NCBI GenBank assembly: GCA_026127925.1
Contig: JAJSLM010000012.1
Span: forward strand, 1 to 33,074
Reading direction: 5' to 3'
From: Thermoplasmatales archaeon
Lineage (GTDB): Archaea; Thermoplasmatota; Thermoplasmata; Thermoplasmatales; Thermoplasmataceae
DNA: 33,074 bases
This document shows positions 15,405 through 24,665 of this stretch, one piece after another. Position numbers and translations under genes: made by a program. The notes below the pieces were generated by a model, which searched no databases, was not told the DNA's origin, and saw only the letters and a program-made list of their open reading frames with translations. How positions within the stretch are numbered: position 1 is the stretch's first letter; each line of letters opens with the position of its first letter.

Positions 15405-17024
15405 ACCTGAACTTCCTTCAATTTAACCCATAGGTATCATGTCCCTGAACAGATCGATGATCTTTTCTACTTTCCTTGGAACTGCTGCAAAGTATTCTGT
15501 CCCGCTCTTTTCAACGATCCTCTCCATCTTTGACAGCTCGAAGATTGTCTCGTTTACCGACATCTTTCCCAGTAAACCATGATCCTTCAGCACCTTCAGG
15601 ATTCTGAATCTCACCCTCAAAGCGAGAAAGACAATAAAGAAGAATCCCTTCACCTTCTCATTGTCCCTGAGATAGGTCTTGTCTGATTCCAGATCACCCT
15701 TCATTGTGTCGAATACCTGTTCAACCTCCTCTCTGGACTTGTACTGTTCATATATTTCAGAAGGACTTCGATCAAGATCGGATATTATTGCAAATACTCC
15801 AAGACGACTCTTCTTATCCTGAAAATATTCCATGTCCTTTCGTGCAGAGGCGACACCCCTCAGTATCGTCGATTCCTCCTCCGCTCTCATCATGGGGTCC
15901 TGGAACATGTATACATATCCCAGTCTTGACGATCTTCTGGAAGCCTGGATTGGCCTTCCGTTGTAGATGAATGCTGAATCGAATTTCACATTATCCGGAA
16001 CGATGGTGGAATTCCTTCTGAGAGGGACGATGTAGTGCATCTTCAGCTTTCTCAGATCCTTGACGATGGATTCAGAGAAGAGGCCCCGATCCATGATGAA
16101 TCCGATATCCTGGTCATGAAAACGGTCTATGAAATATTTCAGCGATTTTATGTCCCTCACCGATCCGTAAAATACATCCACCGCCACCGGTACCCATGAC
16201 TTAACGGAGAACGCCATTATCACCGTGACCTGATTCTCATGTTCGTCATCGGGATTGTATCCCTTCTCTGCAAGCTTCAGGTTTTTCGAGTATGATATTA
16301 TCGCTGTCATGTCGTAAAAGATCAGGCCGCCAGGTTCCATGATCTTCCGGAACATACCGTAGAGATCGGGAAAATGGCTCCCTACGTATCCCAGGACGGT
16401 CGACAAATCATCGGGATCGAGGTTCGGCTTCATCGTCCTCGATATGTAGAGCTTCTGGAATCTTGAGGAAACGAGCCTCAATGGCATGGGATCGATCGCC
16501 TTCACGATCGCCATTGCAATGATCTGATCACGGTAAAGATGCTTCTCCATTATCGTATACATATCCTGGCAGAGATTCCATACAAGCTGTGAGTTGCCGT
16601 ACTCATAGACCATGGTTGAGGAAAAGATCTTCTTTAGCCTCTTTGATATGAATGTTCCGTTCTCATGTATCGTTCCCATGAGGACGGTCTTCTTCACAGG
16701 CTTCTTTTTCTTCTTGTCCCAGACACCCCTTGCAACATAAATGTAATATTTTCCACTTATCACCTTCAGTTCAAGCTTCTTTCCCTGTTCGCTCTTCATT
16801 TCCAGGTACGTTTTCCTAACCGCATCCGGTACGTGGTCAATCACAGCCATATGTGTTATGATATGTGTTAATACTATTTACATCTTTTCATTGGAATTGG
16901 CTGAAATAAGAGACTGGCGATGAGATGTACAGATTCTACAGTAGAAATGCAGAATGTGAATAAATGCCTTATAACACGGATTCAGCAGAATAAAAAATAT
17001 GTGTTAAAGTGAAAGAGTTCAGGT
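15405..17024 (-). mobile_element. Complete IS1634-type insertion sequence, 1620 bp
   Basis: The element contains one full-length DDE transposase on the minus strand and is bounded by imperfect terminal inverted repeats of 27-28 bases. Left (15405-15432) begins ACCTGAACTTCCTTCA. Right, read inward from 17024 (16998-17024), begins ACCTGAACTCTTTCAC. The two match at about 24 positions with one gap. Flanking AAGTA duplications mark the insertion. The transposase stop lies inside the left repeat. Intact ends, duplication and reading frame suggest recent insertion. Family assignment rests on the transposase and the element size. Confidence 0.85.
15423..16850 (-). CDS. IS1634/IS4-type DDE transposase
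   Basis: A 475-residue transposase that cuts and joins the element ends. The catalytic triad fits Asp180 (LIFYDMT), Asp254 (FIMDRG) and Glu377 within the Y-R-E-K signature Y370, R373, E377, K384. The long insertion between the second D and the E is normal for the family. No frameshift or stop interrupts it. The gene is visibly richer in G and C than its neighbours, with many GATC sites, which supports arrival from elsewhere. About 170 non-coding bases lie between its ATG and the right inverted repeat. Confidence 0.93.
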   Translation of the reverse strand: MAVIDHVPDAVRKTYLEMKSEQGKKLELKVISGKYYIYVARGVWDKKKKKPVKKTVLMGTIHENGTFISKRLKKIFSSTMVYEYGNSQLVWNLCQDMYTIMEKHLYRDQIIAMAIVKAIDPMPLRLVSSRFQKLYISRTMKPNLDPDDLSTVLGYVGSHFPDLYGMFRKIMEPGGLIFYDMTAIISYSKNLKLAEKGYNPDDEHENQVTVIMAFSVKSWVPVAVDVFYGSVRDIKSLKYFIDRFHDQDIGFIMDRGLFSESIVKDLRKLKMHYIVPLRRNSTIVPDNVKFDSAFIYNGRPIQASRRSSRLGYVYMFQDPMMRAEEESTILRGVASARKDMEYFQDKKSRLGVFAIISDLDRSPSEIYEQYKSREEVEQVFDTMKGDLESDKTYLRDNEKVKGFFFIVFLALRVRFRILKVLKDHGLLGKMSVNETIFELSKMERIVEKSGTEYFAAVPRKVEKIIDLFRDMIPMG

Positions 17025-17029
17025 AAGTA
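17025..17029. repeat. Right copy of the 5-bp target-site duplication (AAGTA)
   Basis: Matches 15400-15404 and abuts the right inverted repeat. Bases 17030-17198 hold no gene I can see. A TATA box (ttttaatatat, 17174-17184) there belongs to the decayed kinase downstream. Confidence 0.75.
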
Positions 17030-17198
17030 ATTCAAAGTTTTGCACAGAGAAGTTGTGGTTGAATCTGGATTTTCATCGCCAATCATCAATAATGAAAGTA
17101 CCTAAGAGTGATATCGCCCAGTATTCCACACACACTTTTCCGCCTTTTCTGACGGTGGTCTCGGCAAAGATTATTTTAATATATCGAAAAGATAGTTC

Positions 17199-17845
17199 AT
17201 GATGATTCTGTCTGTTGATGGGGGAGCAACAAAAACATGTGCTATACTTTACGATGACGAAGAGAATCTATTTGCGTCTTCGGGCATTGCAGGACCCTCA
17301 CATTTCGTTTCTGTGAGGCCGGATGTTTCGGAGAGAAATATCAGGGAAGCGATGAACGAAACTATTCTAGATGGAGATGAAAGGATCGACAATGTAGACA
17401 GCGTGATCTTTGGCATAGCTGGGGCAGGAGATTCTGTTGAAACGACTGCACATGGAGAAAAAATTGTTAAAAGAGTATTAGGAGAAAAGAGATTTGTCCT
17501 AAACAATGACGGTTATGCCGCATACAGGATGAGCAATTTATTCCAGGACGGTGTGATGTTTGCTCCTGGAACAGGGAGTGTAGGGTTCTATCAGAAGCGA
17601 GAAGAATTAAACAGGATTGCAGGTTGGGAGTGATTTGCCGGAGATGAAGGTTCCGCATCCTGGATTGCGAGGAGAGCTATCACTTTAGCAGAGGGGCAGA
17701 AAGACGGTTAATTGCAGGAGATACGCTTGTCCACCTCATAGAAGAGTACTTCGGGAATAACTTTAGGGAGGCAATAGGACGCATAGAAATAGATCACGAC
17801 AAACGGAATATATCTCTTCTGGCGCAAAGAGTTTCGCAGTTAATT
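17199..17845 (+). pseudogene. Broken BadF/BadG/BcrA-type kinase (N-acetylglucosamine kinase-like)
   Basis: The first 144 residues read as an ASKHA sugar-kinase N-terminus: DGGATKTCAIL phosphate-1 motif, VIFGIAGAGD, LNNDGYAAY, and FAPGTGSVGF. A TGA at 17631-17633 then interrupts the conserved GWE-x-FAGDEGSASWIARRA segment, which continues in the same frame. A second lesion, a shift near the GGGG/AAA runs at 17691-17702, moves the match to another frame (LVHLIEEYFGNNFREAIG, ISLLAQRVSQL). Homology ends near 17841-17850, where an IS607 fragment starts on the other strand. The C-terminal half is missing. The family phosphorylates amino sugars; this copy should be inactive. Confidence 0.85.
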
Positions 17846-18011
17846 ACAGTTTTTCTCTTTACATCCTTATTGAGAATCTTATAAACATCCTCATCACTGT
17901 AATTATACATCCCATTCGGCATTACAGTATACCTTATCTTTCCAGTCTTTGCATATACATGCAGTGTTATTCGTGATATCCTTAGCAGGCTCATACCTCA
18001 TTTGCCTTCAT
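17845..18011 (-). pseudogene. N-terminal fragment of an IS607-type serine recombinase (TnpA)
   Basis: On the minus strand an ATG at 18009-18011 gives MKANEV, then a one-base shift, then SLLRISRITLHVYAKTGKIR, VMPNGMYNYSDEDVYKIL and KRKTVI. This is the MerR-like winged helix that begins IS607 family recombinases. Homology stops just where the catalytic YARVS segment should begin, at the junction with the broken kinase. The recombinase therefore has a frameshift and lost its catalytic domain. A TATA-rich promoter remains upstream (18020-18050). No TnpB partner is visible. Confidence 0.75.
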
Positions 18012-18090
18012 GGTTAATATTATAATATGGCACTATAATATAAATTTATCATTTTTATTAACTATATAGTCGTGGCTTATATGCAACCGT

Positions 18091-19821
18091 TCATTTCTTC
18101 AGCATCCTTAGAGCTTTGCTGAGATCGAATGTGTTCACGACACGATCGGATTCAAGCCAGCCCCTCCTCGCGGTTCCAATCCCGTACTTCAGGACGTTGT
18201 AATGTGATATATTGTGTGCATCAGAGTCTATTGCATAATTAACCTTGAATTTTGATGTTAGCATTATGTCTGTATCCTTAAGATCAAGCCTGGTCGGAAA
18301 CGCGTTAATTTCTAATATCACCTTATTCGCTTCCGCTGATTCAGCAACCTTCTCCAGATCGATCTGAAAAGGTGGACGTTCATTTATCAGTCGGCCCGTT
18401 GGGTGGCCCAGTATATTTACATATCCTGAATCCAGGGCAGTTATTGCTCTCTTTGTCATCTCGTCTTTGCTCATGTTGAAATTAGAATGAACGGATGCGA
18501 CAACGCATTCCATCTCTCTTAGCGTTTTGTTCTCGAGATCAAGGGACCCATCTTTCAGTATATCAACCTCTGCGCCTTTCAGCACATGAAAATCCTTTCC
18601 CAATTCTTCATTTAATCTATCGACCTTGGAAAAATAGTCGGCAAACCTTGCCTCATCCATACCTCGTGCAACCTTGAGGCTCTTTGTATGATTTGTTGTT
18701 GCTATGTACTCGAGGCCGTATTTCCTTGCATATTCAACCATTTCTTCAAGTGTGTTTGACCCGTCAGTGTCTTTCGTATGAGTATGAAGATCACCCCTTA
18801 AGCTCGAGTATTGGATAAGATTTGGCAATTTGTGCTTCATGGCCAGTTCTATTTCTCCTCTATTCTCCCTCATTTCGGGAGGAATCCAGTCCATACCCAG
18901 TTTATTATACAATTCTTGCTCGTCCACACCAGAGACCATCTTCCCGGTACGGTCATAGAGTCCATATTCGTTGAGTTTGTAACCGTTGTCGATTGCAACT
19001 TTCCTTACCTGAATATTGTGATCCTTGCTTCCCGTGAAGTACTGCATTGCGGCTCCAAATCTACCTGGCTCAATAACACGGAGATCGCATGTTGTTCCTA
19101 TCTTCAAATATACCGTTGTTTTTGATGGCCCCTTGACAACTGTCCTCTCGACGTCCTCCAACCCTGTAAAGAAATCCATTATCTCGCTGCTGCTCGTGCC
19201 GATGGCCAGTATGTCTATGTCACCGATCGTATCCCGCATCCTTCGGGTTGAGCCAGCTATTTCTACCTTATCCGCCAGACCACTTTTCCTGAGCCTTTCC
19301 GCAATGGATTGTGCAACTGGAAGTGCCTCAGATAGCAGAAGGCGACCTTTGCTTGATTCTAACTGTTTTACCCCTTTGTCCAGAAGTTCTTCGCTTTTCA
19401 CGCCAAATCCAGGAAGCTTGCTTATCTCGTGCTTGGAAATCGCATCCTTAAGATCAGCTAGATTCTTTATTCCTAGATCCTTGTAGAGGGAAAGAGCAGT
19501 CTTAGTGCCTAGACCCTCTATCTTCGTGAGCTCTTTGAAATCTATCGGATACTTTTCCTTGTATTCTTCGTATTTGGAAATTTTTCCTGTTGTGAGATAT
19601 TCCTCAATCTTTTCAGCAATAGCTTTTCCGATACCAGGGATCTCCATTAGAGCTTTCACCCCACCTTTCTTGTAAATTTCGGCGATATCTTCCTGCAGAG
19701 AATCTAGGATGGCAGCAACTTTCTGATATGCTCTGGTTTTGAATCTCGCATTTTCCGATTCCTCAAGACTCTCAAAGGATGCCATATCAGCAAAGATGTC
19801 GGCAAGTTCCTTGTTTTTCAT
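18091..19821 (-). CDS. polX: Family X DNA polymerase with PHP domain (PolX)
   Basis: A 576-residue repair polymerase for short gap filling, with a C-terminal PHP phosphoesterase likely to act as 3'-5' exonuclease or end-cleaning nuclease. Helix-hairpin-helix segments occur near 60-75 and 100-110 (IPGIGKAIAEKI, IEGLGTKTAL). The polymerase active site is GSTRRMRDTIGDIDIL with Asp201 and Asp203, and the third Asp246 is in CDLRVIEP. The PHP domain starts at about 343 (DLHTHTKDTDGS; His346, His348) and ends with SDAH. The usual TDH reads TNH here (Asn377-His378). I prefer ATG 19821 over GTG 19830, since a TATA box at 19846-19855 places transcription start near 19825. Downstream of Bax1. Confidence 0.93.
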   Translation of the reverse strand: MKNKELADIFADMASFESLEESENARFKTRAYQKVAAILDSLQEDIAEIYKKGGVKALMEIPGIGKAIAEKIEEYLTTGKISKYEEYKEKYPIDFKELTKIEGLGTKTALSLYKDLGIKNLADLKDAISKHEISKLPGFGVKSEELLDKGVKQLESSKGRLLLSEALPVAQSIAERLRKSGLADKVEIAGSTRRMRDTIGDIDILAIGTSSSEIMDFFTGLEDVERTVVKGPSKTTVYLKIGTTCDLRVIEPGRFGAAMQYFTGSKDHNIQVRKVAIDNGYKLNEYGLYDRTGKMVSGVDEQELYNKLGMDWIPPEMRENRGEIELAMKHKLPNLIQYSSLRGDLHTHTKDTDGSNTLEEMVEYARKYGLEYIATTNHTKSLKVARGMDEARFADYFSKVDRLNEELGKDFHVLKGAEVDILKDGSLDLENKTLREMECVVASVHSNFNMSKDEMTKRAITALDSGYVNILGHPTGRLINERPPFQIDLEKVAESAEANKVILEINAFPTRLDLKDTDIMLTSKFKVNYAIDSDAHNISHYNVLKYGIGTARRGWLESDRVVNTFDLSKALRMLKK

Positions 19822-19919
19822 TTTTATCACAAACCACTCTTTACAGTATAAATCTGAGAGGAGTATTTAATGATGCATCGTCTTGCTTCCCTGGTGCATA
19901 AAAGATTGAAAATGGATGC

Positions 19920-21227
19920 CTATTCAGGAACTATTGTGGGCTCAAGCGTCCTCCACTCGATCCGGTATCCTAAAGCCCTCAGGAATTTTTCGGGATCAAA
20001 ACCTTTTGCACGGATAATGTCCATCACTGCGTTGAAATCTGAAATTATCGGCTCAATTTCTTTCCGGATATCCTCAACCTGTCTCTTACCAAGTTCCGGC
20101 ACTTCCTTTTGCAGTTCCGTTTCGTCACGTACAGGATATACTTCCGGTTCTATCTGGTCCGAAAAAAGTGCATCCCATGGTATATCCCCAGAAAAGCACG
20201 TCAGGCCCTTTTTCTTCTTTTCTCCCCTCTCCAGGCCGTAGATAAATAGTGATTTCTTTTCGTGCAGGTCCAGGTATTCTTTTAACTCAACGTCGGAATC
20301 ATGGTATATCAGCCTTGAAACAAAGAGAAGAATTTCCTCTCCTTTCCTTGAGATGATATAATCAGGAAAAATAAAGCGGCCACCGACTGATATTGGATTC
20401 GCTACGGAAGCGTAATTTGGCAGGATAAGAGGTTCATCCTGCGAGAAGTCCGGGAACATTTCTGAACTCGCGTAGGACAGAAACATTTTGAATTTCCCAT
20501 CGCTTTTCTCGTCCTTGAACTCAACGTCTGCTTCAAGCCTCCAGCCTTTGAATCGTAAAAGTACATGGAGCAGCTGAGCTATCCTCCCCCCGTATCTATG
20601 CGTATTCTCGTTTACTGATGCAGGACCGCTTACGTAAATTGATTCCAAACTTTCCTTTTCCTGATTAACACTGAACAGCAGTCCAAGCCTGCGTATCCTC
20701 TTTATCAATTGTCCCCAATCTTCTATCCCGGAAACCAGGACTCCAATCGACTTTGCAAGCAGTGTTTCAGCCTGTTCCAGATTATAGAGCTTTGACGCAT
20801 TTTCAAATGACATTTTTGGAATTTCTGATATTATCTGCTCCCCTTCTTTGTCTGCATAGAGAGAATCTTCAATCTGTTTTGGAGTGACGTTAAACTCCTT
20901 AGCAATGGCATTCAGTTTCTCAGCCCGCTCTTCTGGTGACGGAATTCCATTCGGGAACCTGAGAAAGATCTCATTCCTCAGTTCAGAAGGTTCGATTGCT
21001 GTGAGTCTCTCGCTCTTTGCAAGTCTGAAGATTACCTCGGAAAGGCCCCTTATGACCTTGTTATACTGTACCTTTAGTTCGACCTCCTTGAGATCGTGCT
21101 CTATGTCGTGCTTTCTCCTTCCTATATTCTTCCGAAAGCATTCCATGACCAGTATGTAGTATTCCTCGGCATCGTCGCCTAAAAATATGGGAGATATGGT
21201 CTTCTTCTTCCGATCACGCCTCACCAT
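19920..21227 (-). CDS. bax1: Bax1 nuclease (DUF790), XPB partner
   Basis: A 435-residue protein of the DUF790 family, shown in Thermoplasma acidophilum and other archaea to be a structure-specific endonuclease working with XPB in nucleotide excision repair. Family pattern: a long helical N-terminal part, GPASVNENTHRYGGRIAQLLH, WRLEADV, then a PD-(D/E)xK-like core beginning IFPDYIISRKGEEILL. The start ATG 21227 lies inside the XPB gene (overlap 14 bases), so translation is coupled. In the core, the acidic residue I would expect in the second strand is not obvious (EEILLFVS). This may be a misalignment or a real change. Confidence 0.88.
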   Translation of the reverse strand: MVRRDRKKKTISPIFLGDDAEEYYILVMECFRKNIGRRKHDIEHDLKEVELKVQYNKVIRGLSEVIFRLAKSERLTAIEPSELRNEIFLRFPNGIPSPEERAEKLNAIAKEFNVTPKQIEDSLYADKEGEQIISEIPKMSFENASKLYNLEQAETLLAKSIGVLVSGIEDWGQLIKRIRRLGLLFSVNQEKESLESIYVSGPASVNENTHRYGGRIAQLLHVLLRFKGWRLEADVEFKDEKSDGKFKMFLSYASSEMFPDFSQDEPLILPNYASVANPISVGGRFIFPDYIISRKGEEILLFVSRLIYHDSDVELKEYLDLHEKKSLFIYGLERGEKKKKGLTCFSGDIPWDALFSDQIEPEVYPVRDETELQKEVPELGKRQVEDIRKEIEPIISDFNAVMDIIRAKGFDPEKFLRALGYRIEWRTLEPTIVPE

Positions 21228-22617
21228 CAGACATTCTGTTGGGAACACCCCTTCTCCGCCTCCTGCTTGTTGATTTTTCCCCAGTTCCAGAGGTTATGAG
21301 TTCATACATTATGGCATTCTTTCCAGCCGCCGGCCTGATAATTCTTCCGAGCCTCTGCCTGAACTGCCTTGTGCTGCCTGAACCACTTATTACAACCGCT
21401 ACAGATGCATCCGGGACATCTACCCCTTCGTCAAGGATACGACTTGTTGCAATCTTTGTTATTTTTCCGTCGCGGAAAAGATCGAGGTACTTCTTCCTTT
21501 CCGGTCCCGGTGTCAAATAGGTCATGGCAGGTATGAGAAATTCCTTTGACACCATATAAGCTGTTTCGGTATCCTCCGTAAAGATGAACATCTTGTCATC
21601 CCTGTGCTTCGACATGACATAACGAACAAAGTCGATCTTTGCCCTTGCACTGAACGCTATCTCCCTCGAACGCCGCCAGGCGAGGAGAGCTTCCCTGCCC
21701 TCCCTGTTCCATGACTGCATTATGAATCGCTGGAAGTCAAAAGTACCTTTCAGTTTAACGTGATATCTCCTAAGATATGACAGGAAAATTTCCCTGTTTC
21801 TGTTATACTCGGCCTCTTCCTCATCCGTTAGTTCGACAGGTATGCGTATGATTTCGAAACCGGAGAGAAAATCTGTTAGCTCCTCATAGCCCATCTCGAA
21901 CATCTTTCCACCCATGTAGGGGACGAGAAGTTCATGAAGACCGTCCGCGCGCTCATAAGTGGCTGTGAGACCGAGCCTTTCAGGCGCCGTGTACATTTTA
22001 GCAATCTCGCTAAATTTTTCCGAAGCCATGTGATGAACTTCATCCGCAATTAACAGATCGAATCTATTTCCTATCTTTTCAGCAAGGAGGTATGCAGAAT
22101 CATAGGTCGACACAGTTATAGGTTGGATATCCTTCTCGTCTCCTCCAAGCTGCCCAATATGCATGTTGAAGGCCTTTTCTATATTCTCTCTCCATTGCTG
22201 TATCAACTCAATAGTCGGCGCAACTATTATCGCACTTTTCTTGTTGCGAAGTATCGCTTCAAGGCCGATGTGTGTTTTACCTGCGGCGGTTGGAAGCACA
22301 ACTATGCCTCTCCTTCCATTTTTTTCCCATTCTGAAATAGCTTCTTCCTGATACTTTCTTAGCTTGAAGGAGCCGGAAACATTCAATGGAGGATTTTTTG
22401 CCATCACGTTGTCGACAAGATTCGGCAAAATTCTCTTCAATTCTGAATAAAAATAACCCATGCAACGATATTTGTTTACGCGCTCATCCCATCTTACTTC
22501 GGTGGGTAATTGAATATCCTTCGGCCATTCGCCCAAAAGAATTGTGCCCTTGTCAAACTCAGCAATCAAAGAATGGTCTCCCCCATAAATATGGGTTCGT
22601 ATACAATTCTCAGTCAT
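21214..22617 (-). CDS. xpb: XPB-type DNA helicase (nucleotide excision repair)
   Basis: A 467-residue superfamily 2 helicase that opens DNA around damage. An N-terminal damage-recognition-like region runs from 1 to about 85. Walker A is LPTAAGKT (108-115), motif II DEVH (192-195), motif III LGLTATYERAD (215-225), and motif VI QRLGRIIRP near 440. The RED motif typical of XPB reads RAD here (223-225). The thumb region follows. It overlaps bax1 by 14 bases, forming the known XPB-Bax1 operon. PolX lies next downstream with its own promoter, giving a repair cluster. Confidence 0.94.
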   Translation of the reverse strand: MTENCIRTHIYGGDHSLIAEFDKGTILLGEWPKDIQLPTEVRWDERVNKYRCMGYFYSELKRILPNLVDNVMAKNPPLNVSGSFKLRKYQEEAISEWEKNGRRGIVVLPTAAGKTHIGLEAILRNKKSAIIVAPTIELIQQWRENIEKAFNMHIGQLGGDEKDIQPITVSTYDSAYLLAEKIGNRFDLLIADEVHHMASEKFSEIAKMYTAPERLGLTATYERADGLHELLVPYMGGKMFEMGYEELTDFLSGFEIIRIPVELTDEEEAEYNRNREIFLSYLRRYHVKLKGTFDFQRFIMQSWNREGREALLAWRRSREIAFSARAKIDFVRYVMSKHRDDKMFIFTEDTETAYMVSKEFLIPAMTYLTPGPERKKYLDLFRDGKITKIATSRILDEGVDVPDASVAVVISGSGSTRQFRQRLGRIIRPAAGKNAIMYELITSGTGEKSTSRRRRRGVPNRMSDGEA

Positions 22618-22748
22618 AATCTTATCGCGAAGTTCGGCCTAAATTGTTTCGCTGTCGCTGAATGTATAAAGAATGAAACGAATCCTAAAACTATTATCAG
22701 AAAAAGGTGATATAAGTTTACTAAAATTGAAGGAAATAAGAAATTTAC

Positions 22749-23135
22749 TTAGGAGGTAATGGACTTTAGTTGACCAATAAGTTCTGTCTCAACATGATCG
22801 GTCCAGAGAATCTCAGGAACGTCCACTACAAGGAATAGCTCGCTCAACATAATGGTTTCAATAGCTGCTACACCTAAGTTCTGCAGTAATTTTCCAACGC
22901 CCACACTAACATTTAGCCTTCCCCCTTCATTCTTAAAAGTGAATGTCAGAGCACGATCTGCAGCAATAATATCTCTCAAAATTCCAGCCTTTTGGGCCTG
23001 AAGTACCCCCTGATCATTTTGAACATTGCTTTGGACCTTCCACTGTTTATTTTTTAATTGCTCTTCGAAAGCAGACACTATGTCACTCAGTTGCTTTGAT
23101 GTTTCCAGTTCTATGTCTTTTTTGAATATTTCCAT
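22749..23135 (-). CDS. Conserved protein of unknown function, 128 residues
   Basis: No signal peptide. After a charged helical start (EIFKKDIELETSKQLSDIV) it has alternating strands: KWKVQ-type, VLQAQKAGILRDIIAADRALTFTF, then GGRLNVSVGVGKLLQNLGVAAIETI and LFLVVDVPEILW. A Q-A-x-K-x-G-x-L-R-x-x-x-x-A-D-R-A pattern followed by a G-x-G turn recurs in uncharacterised bacterial and archaeal proteins, sometimes beside zinc ribbons. I cannot name a function. The moderately hydrophobic 80-110 segment could contact a membrane. A short inverted repeat (CAGTA/TACTG, about 23153-23169) sits upstream in its promoter region. Confidence 0.75.
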   Translation of the reverse strand: MEIFKKDIELETSKQLSDIVSAFEEQLKNKQWKVQSNVQNDQGVLQAQKAGILRDIIAADRALTFTFKNEGGRLNVSVGVGKLLQNLGVAAIETIMLSELFLVVDVPEILWTDHVETELIGQLKSITS

Positions 23136-23339
23136 GAGGCTTCATGGAATTCATACAGTATAATCTTTACTGTTTTATTTGTTTCTGACGATATTCTTCC
23201 TTACACCGGTGTATTTTCAGGGAAAATTTCAGATTATAGTCTTAATGCCTGAGAACCGATAATCGTTTTGCGGATTTATGCATACGCCTGCAAGAGACCT
23301 TACGAGGATCTATTTCTACCTCGTTGCATGAGAGTGACA

Positions 23340-24665
23340 TTAATGCAATTTATCCAATTGAGCTTTTGCTGAGTTTACGACGTAAACATTCTTGACCGTG
23401 CCAGAATATTCGGAATTATCTAAAATTCCATGCATTGCTTTGCTGATTATGGACATAACTACATAAGAAATGGTGAACACGAATACGACGACAACCACGA
23501 TTCCCAGAACTTCGATACCAAGCGTTCTGAGTGCAGCTACGCCTCCGCCAAAAATAAAACCGTTCGGGAGGACAGAATTTCCAGAGAACACGGCGTAAGT
23601 GTGCTGTGTGAAGAATGGAATCATGATGACGCCAAATATACCTCCGGTCATGTGTGATGAAAGTAGCCCAACAGGGTCGCTTAACCACTTTCTACCGGAG
23701 AAATATATGTCTGCAAATACGTATAATGGCCCACTTAGAATCCCGAGAGTAAACGCACTTAATGGACTGACGAAACCTGCAAGAGGTGTGATAACTATAA
23801 GCCCCATTATTATCCCATTTACCGCGTTAAGTACTCCTCCAGTGTCTTTCCTTAGAATATAGCTGGTTGCCAATACAGAAATCATTCCTGTAAATCCTGA
23901 AATAAGAACAACGGAAACCACTATAAGTGTGTCAAAATTGAATGCAAGTGTGTTGCCCGGATCGAAACCTACCCATCCGATTATGAGAAGAAGGATAGCT
24001 AGTGCCAAGAATCCATGATTTAGTCTGAAAGACTCCTTTGGGCTTTCCTTCAGGCCTTTCCACCTTTCTTCCTGCCATATCCTGACTAGTATTGCAAGGC
24101 CTGCTATACCTGCAGCACCATGCACAACAAGCCCTCCGGCGAAATCCCTCATACCCAACAAGTAGAGCCATCCCGTTGGATTCCAGATCCATGCCGCCGG
24201 AAGATTAAATATCAGTACAAAATATACAACTGAAAATGCTACGAAGGCGGCCATTTTTACCTTACGAAGAAGCACAACAGAAACAAGGGCTAATGTAACT
24301 GAAGCCGATGTTGCCTCAAGCATAAAATAAGATACGGCCCATAGATCGGCGCCAAAATACTTTGAAGACATTGACCACCAAACCGTGGAAAATATCGTTG
24401 CAGGAGATCCGAACGATCCCAGAAAAAAGCCCGGTTTGTAAAAAGGATTCCCGATTATTCCTCCGATCGTTGGAGCAAACGCTGTATTGAAACCTACTAT
24501 GGCCATGACGATGAATGATATTCCCGTTATGAGAATAGACTTGTAGAGACTCCTCTTCATTTTTAATCCGAGTTCCCCAATTTCAAGAAAGCCTACTGCA
24601 ATCGTCATTAAGAATATGAGCAGTGATGCAAAAAGAACCCAAAAGTTGTTGAGAAGGTTAACCAT
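23340..24665 (-). CDS. amt: Ammonium transporter (Amt family)
   Basis: A 441-residue channel-like transporter for ammonium with eleven predicted membrane helices. The twin pore histidines are present: His182 in DFAGGLVVHGAAG and His338 in DPVGLLSSHMTGG. Other family marks are GWVGFDPGNTLAFN, AVNGIIMGLIVITPLAGFVSP and a cytoplasmic tail. The first helix starts near residue 8 without a cleavable signal. No GlnK/PII gene is adjacent, unlike many amt loci. A TATA box ATTTAAAATA at 24690-24699 (minus strand) lies about 29 bases from the ATG. Confidence 0.93.
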   Translation of the reverse strand: MVNLLNNFWVLFASLLIFLMTIAVGFLEIGELGLKMKRSLYKSILITGISFIVMAIVGFNTAFAPTIGGIIGNPFYKPGFFLGSFGSPATIFSTVWWSMSSKYFGADLWAVSYFMLEATSASVTLALVSVVLLRKVKMAAFVAFSVVYFVLIFNLPAAWIWNPTGWLYLLGMRDFAGGLVVHGAAGIAGLAILVRIWQEERWKGLKESPKESFRLNHGFLALAILLLIIGWVGFDPGNTLAFNFDTLIVVSVVLISGFTGMISVLATSYILRKDTGGVLNAVNGIIMGLIVITPLAGFVSPLSAFTLGILSGPLYVFADIYFSGRKWLSDPVGLLSSHMTGGIFGVIMIPFFTQHTYAVFSGNSVLPNGFIFGGGVAALRTLGIEVLGIVVVVVFVFTISYVVMSIISKAMHGILDNSEYSGTVKNVYVVNSAKAQLDKLH

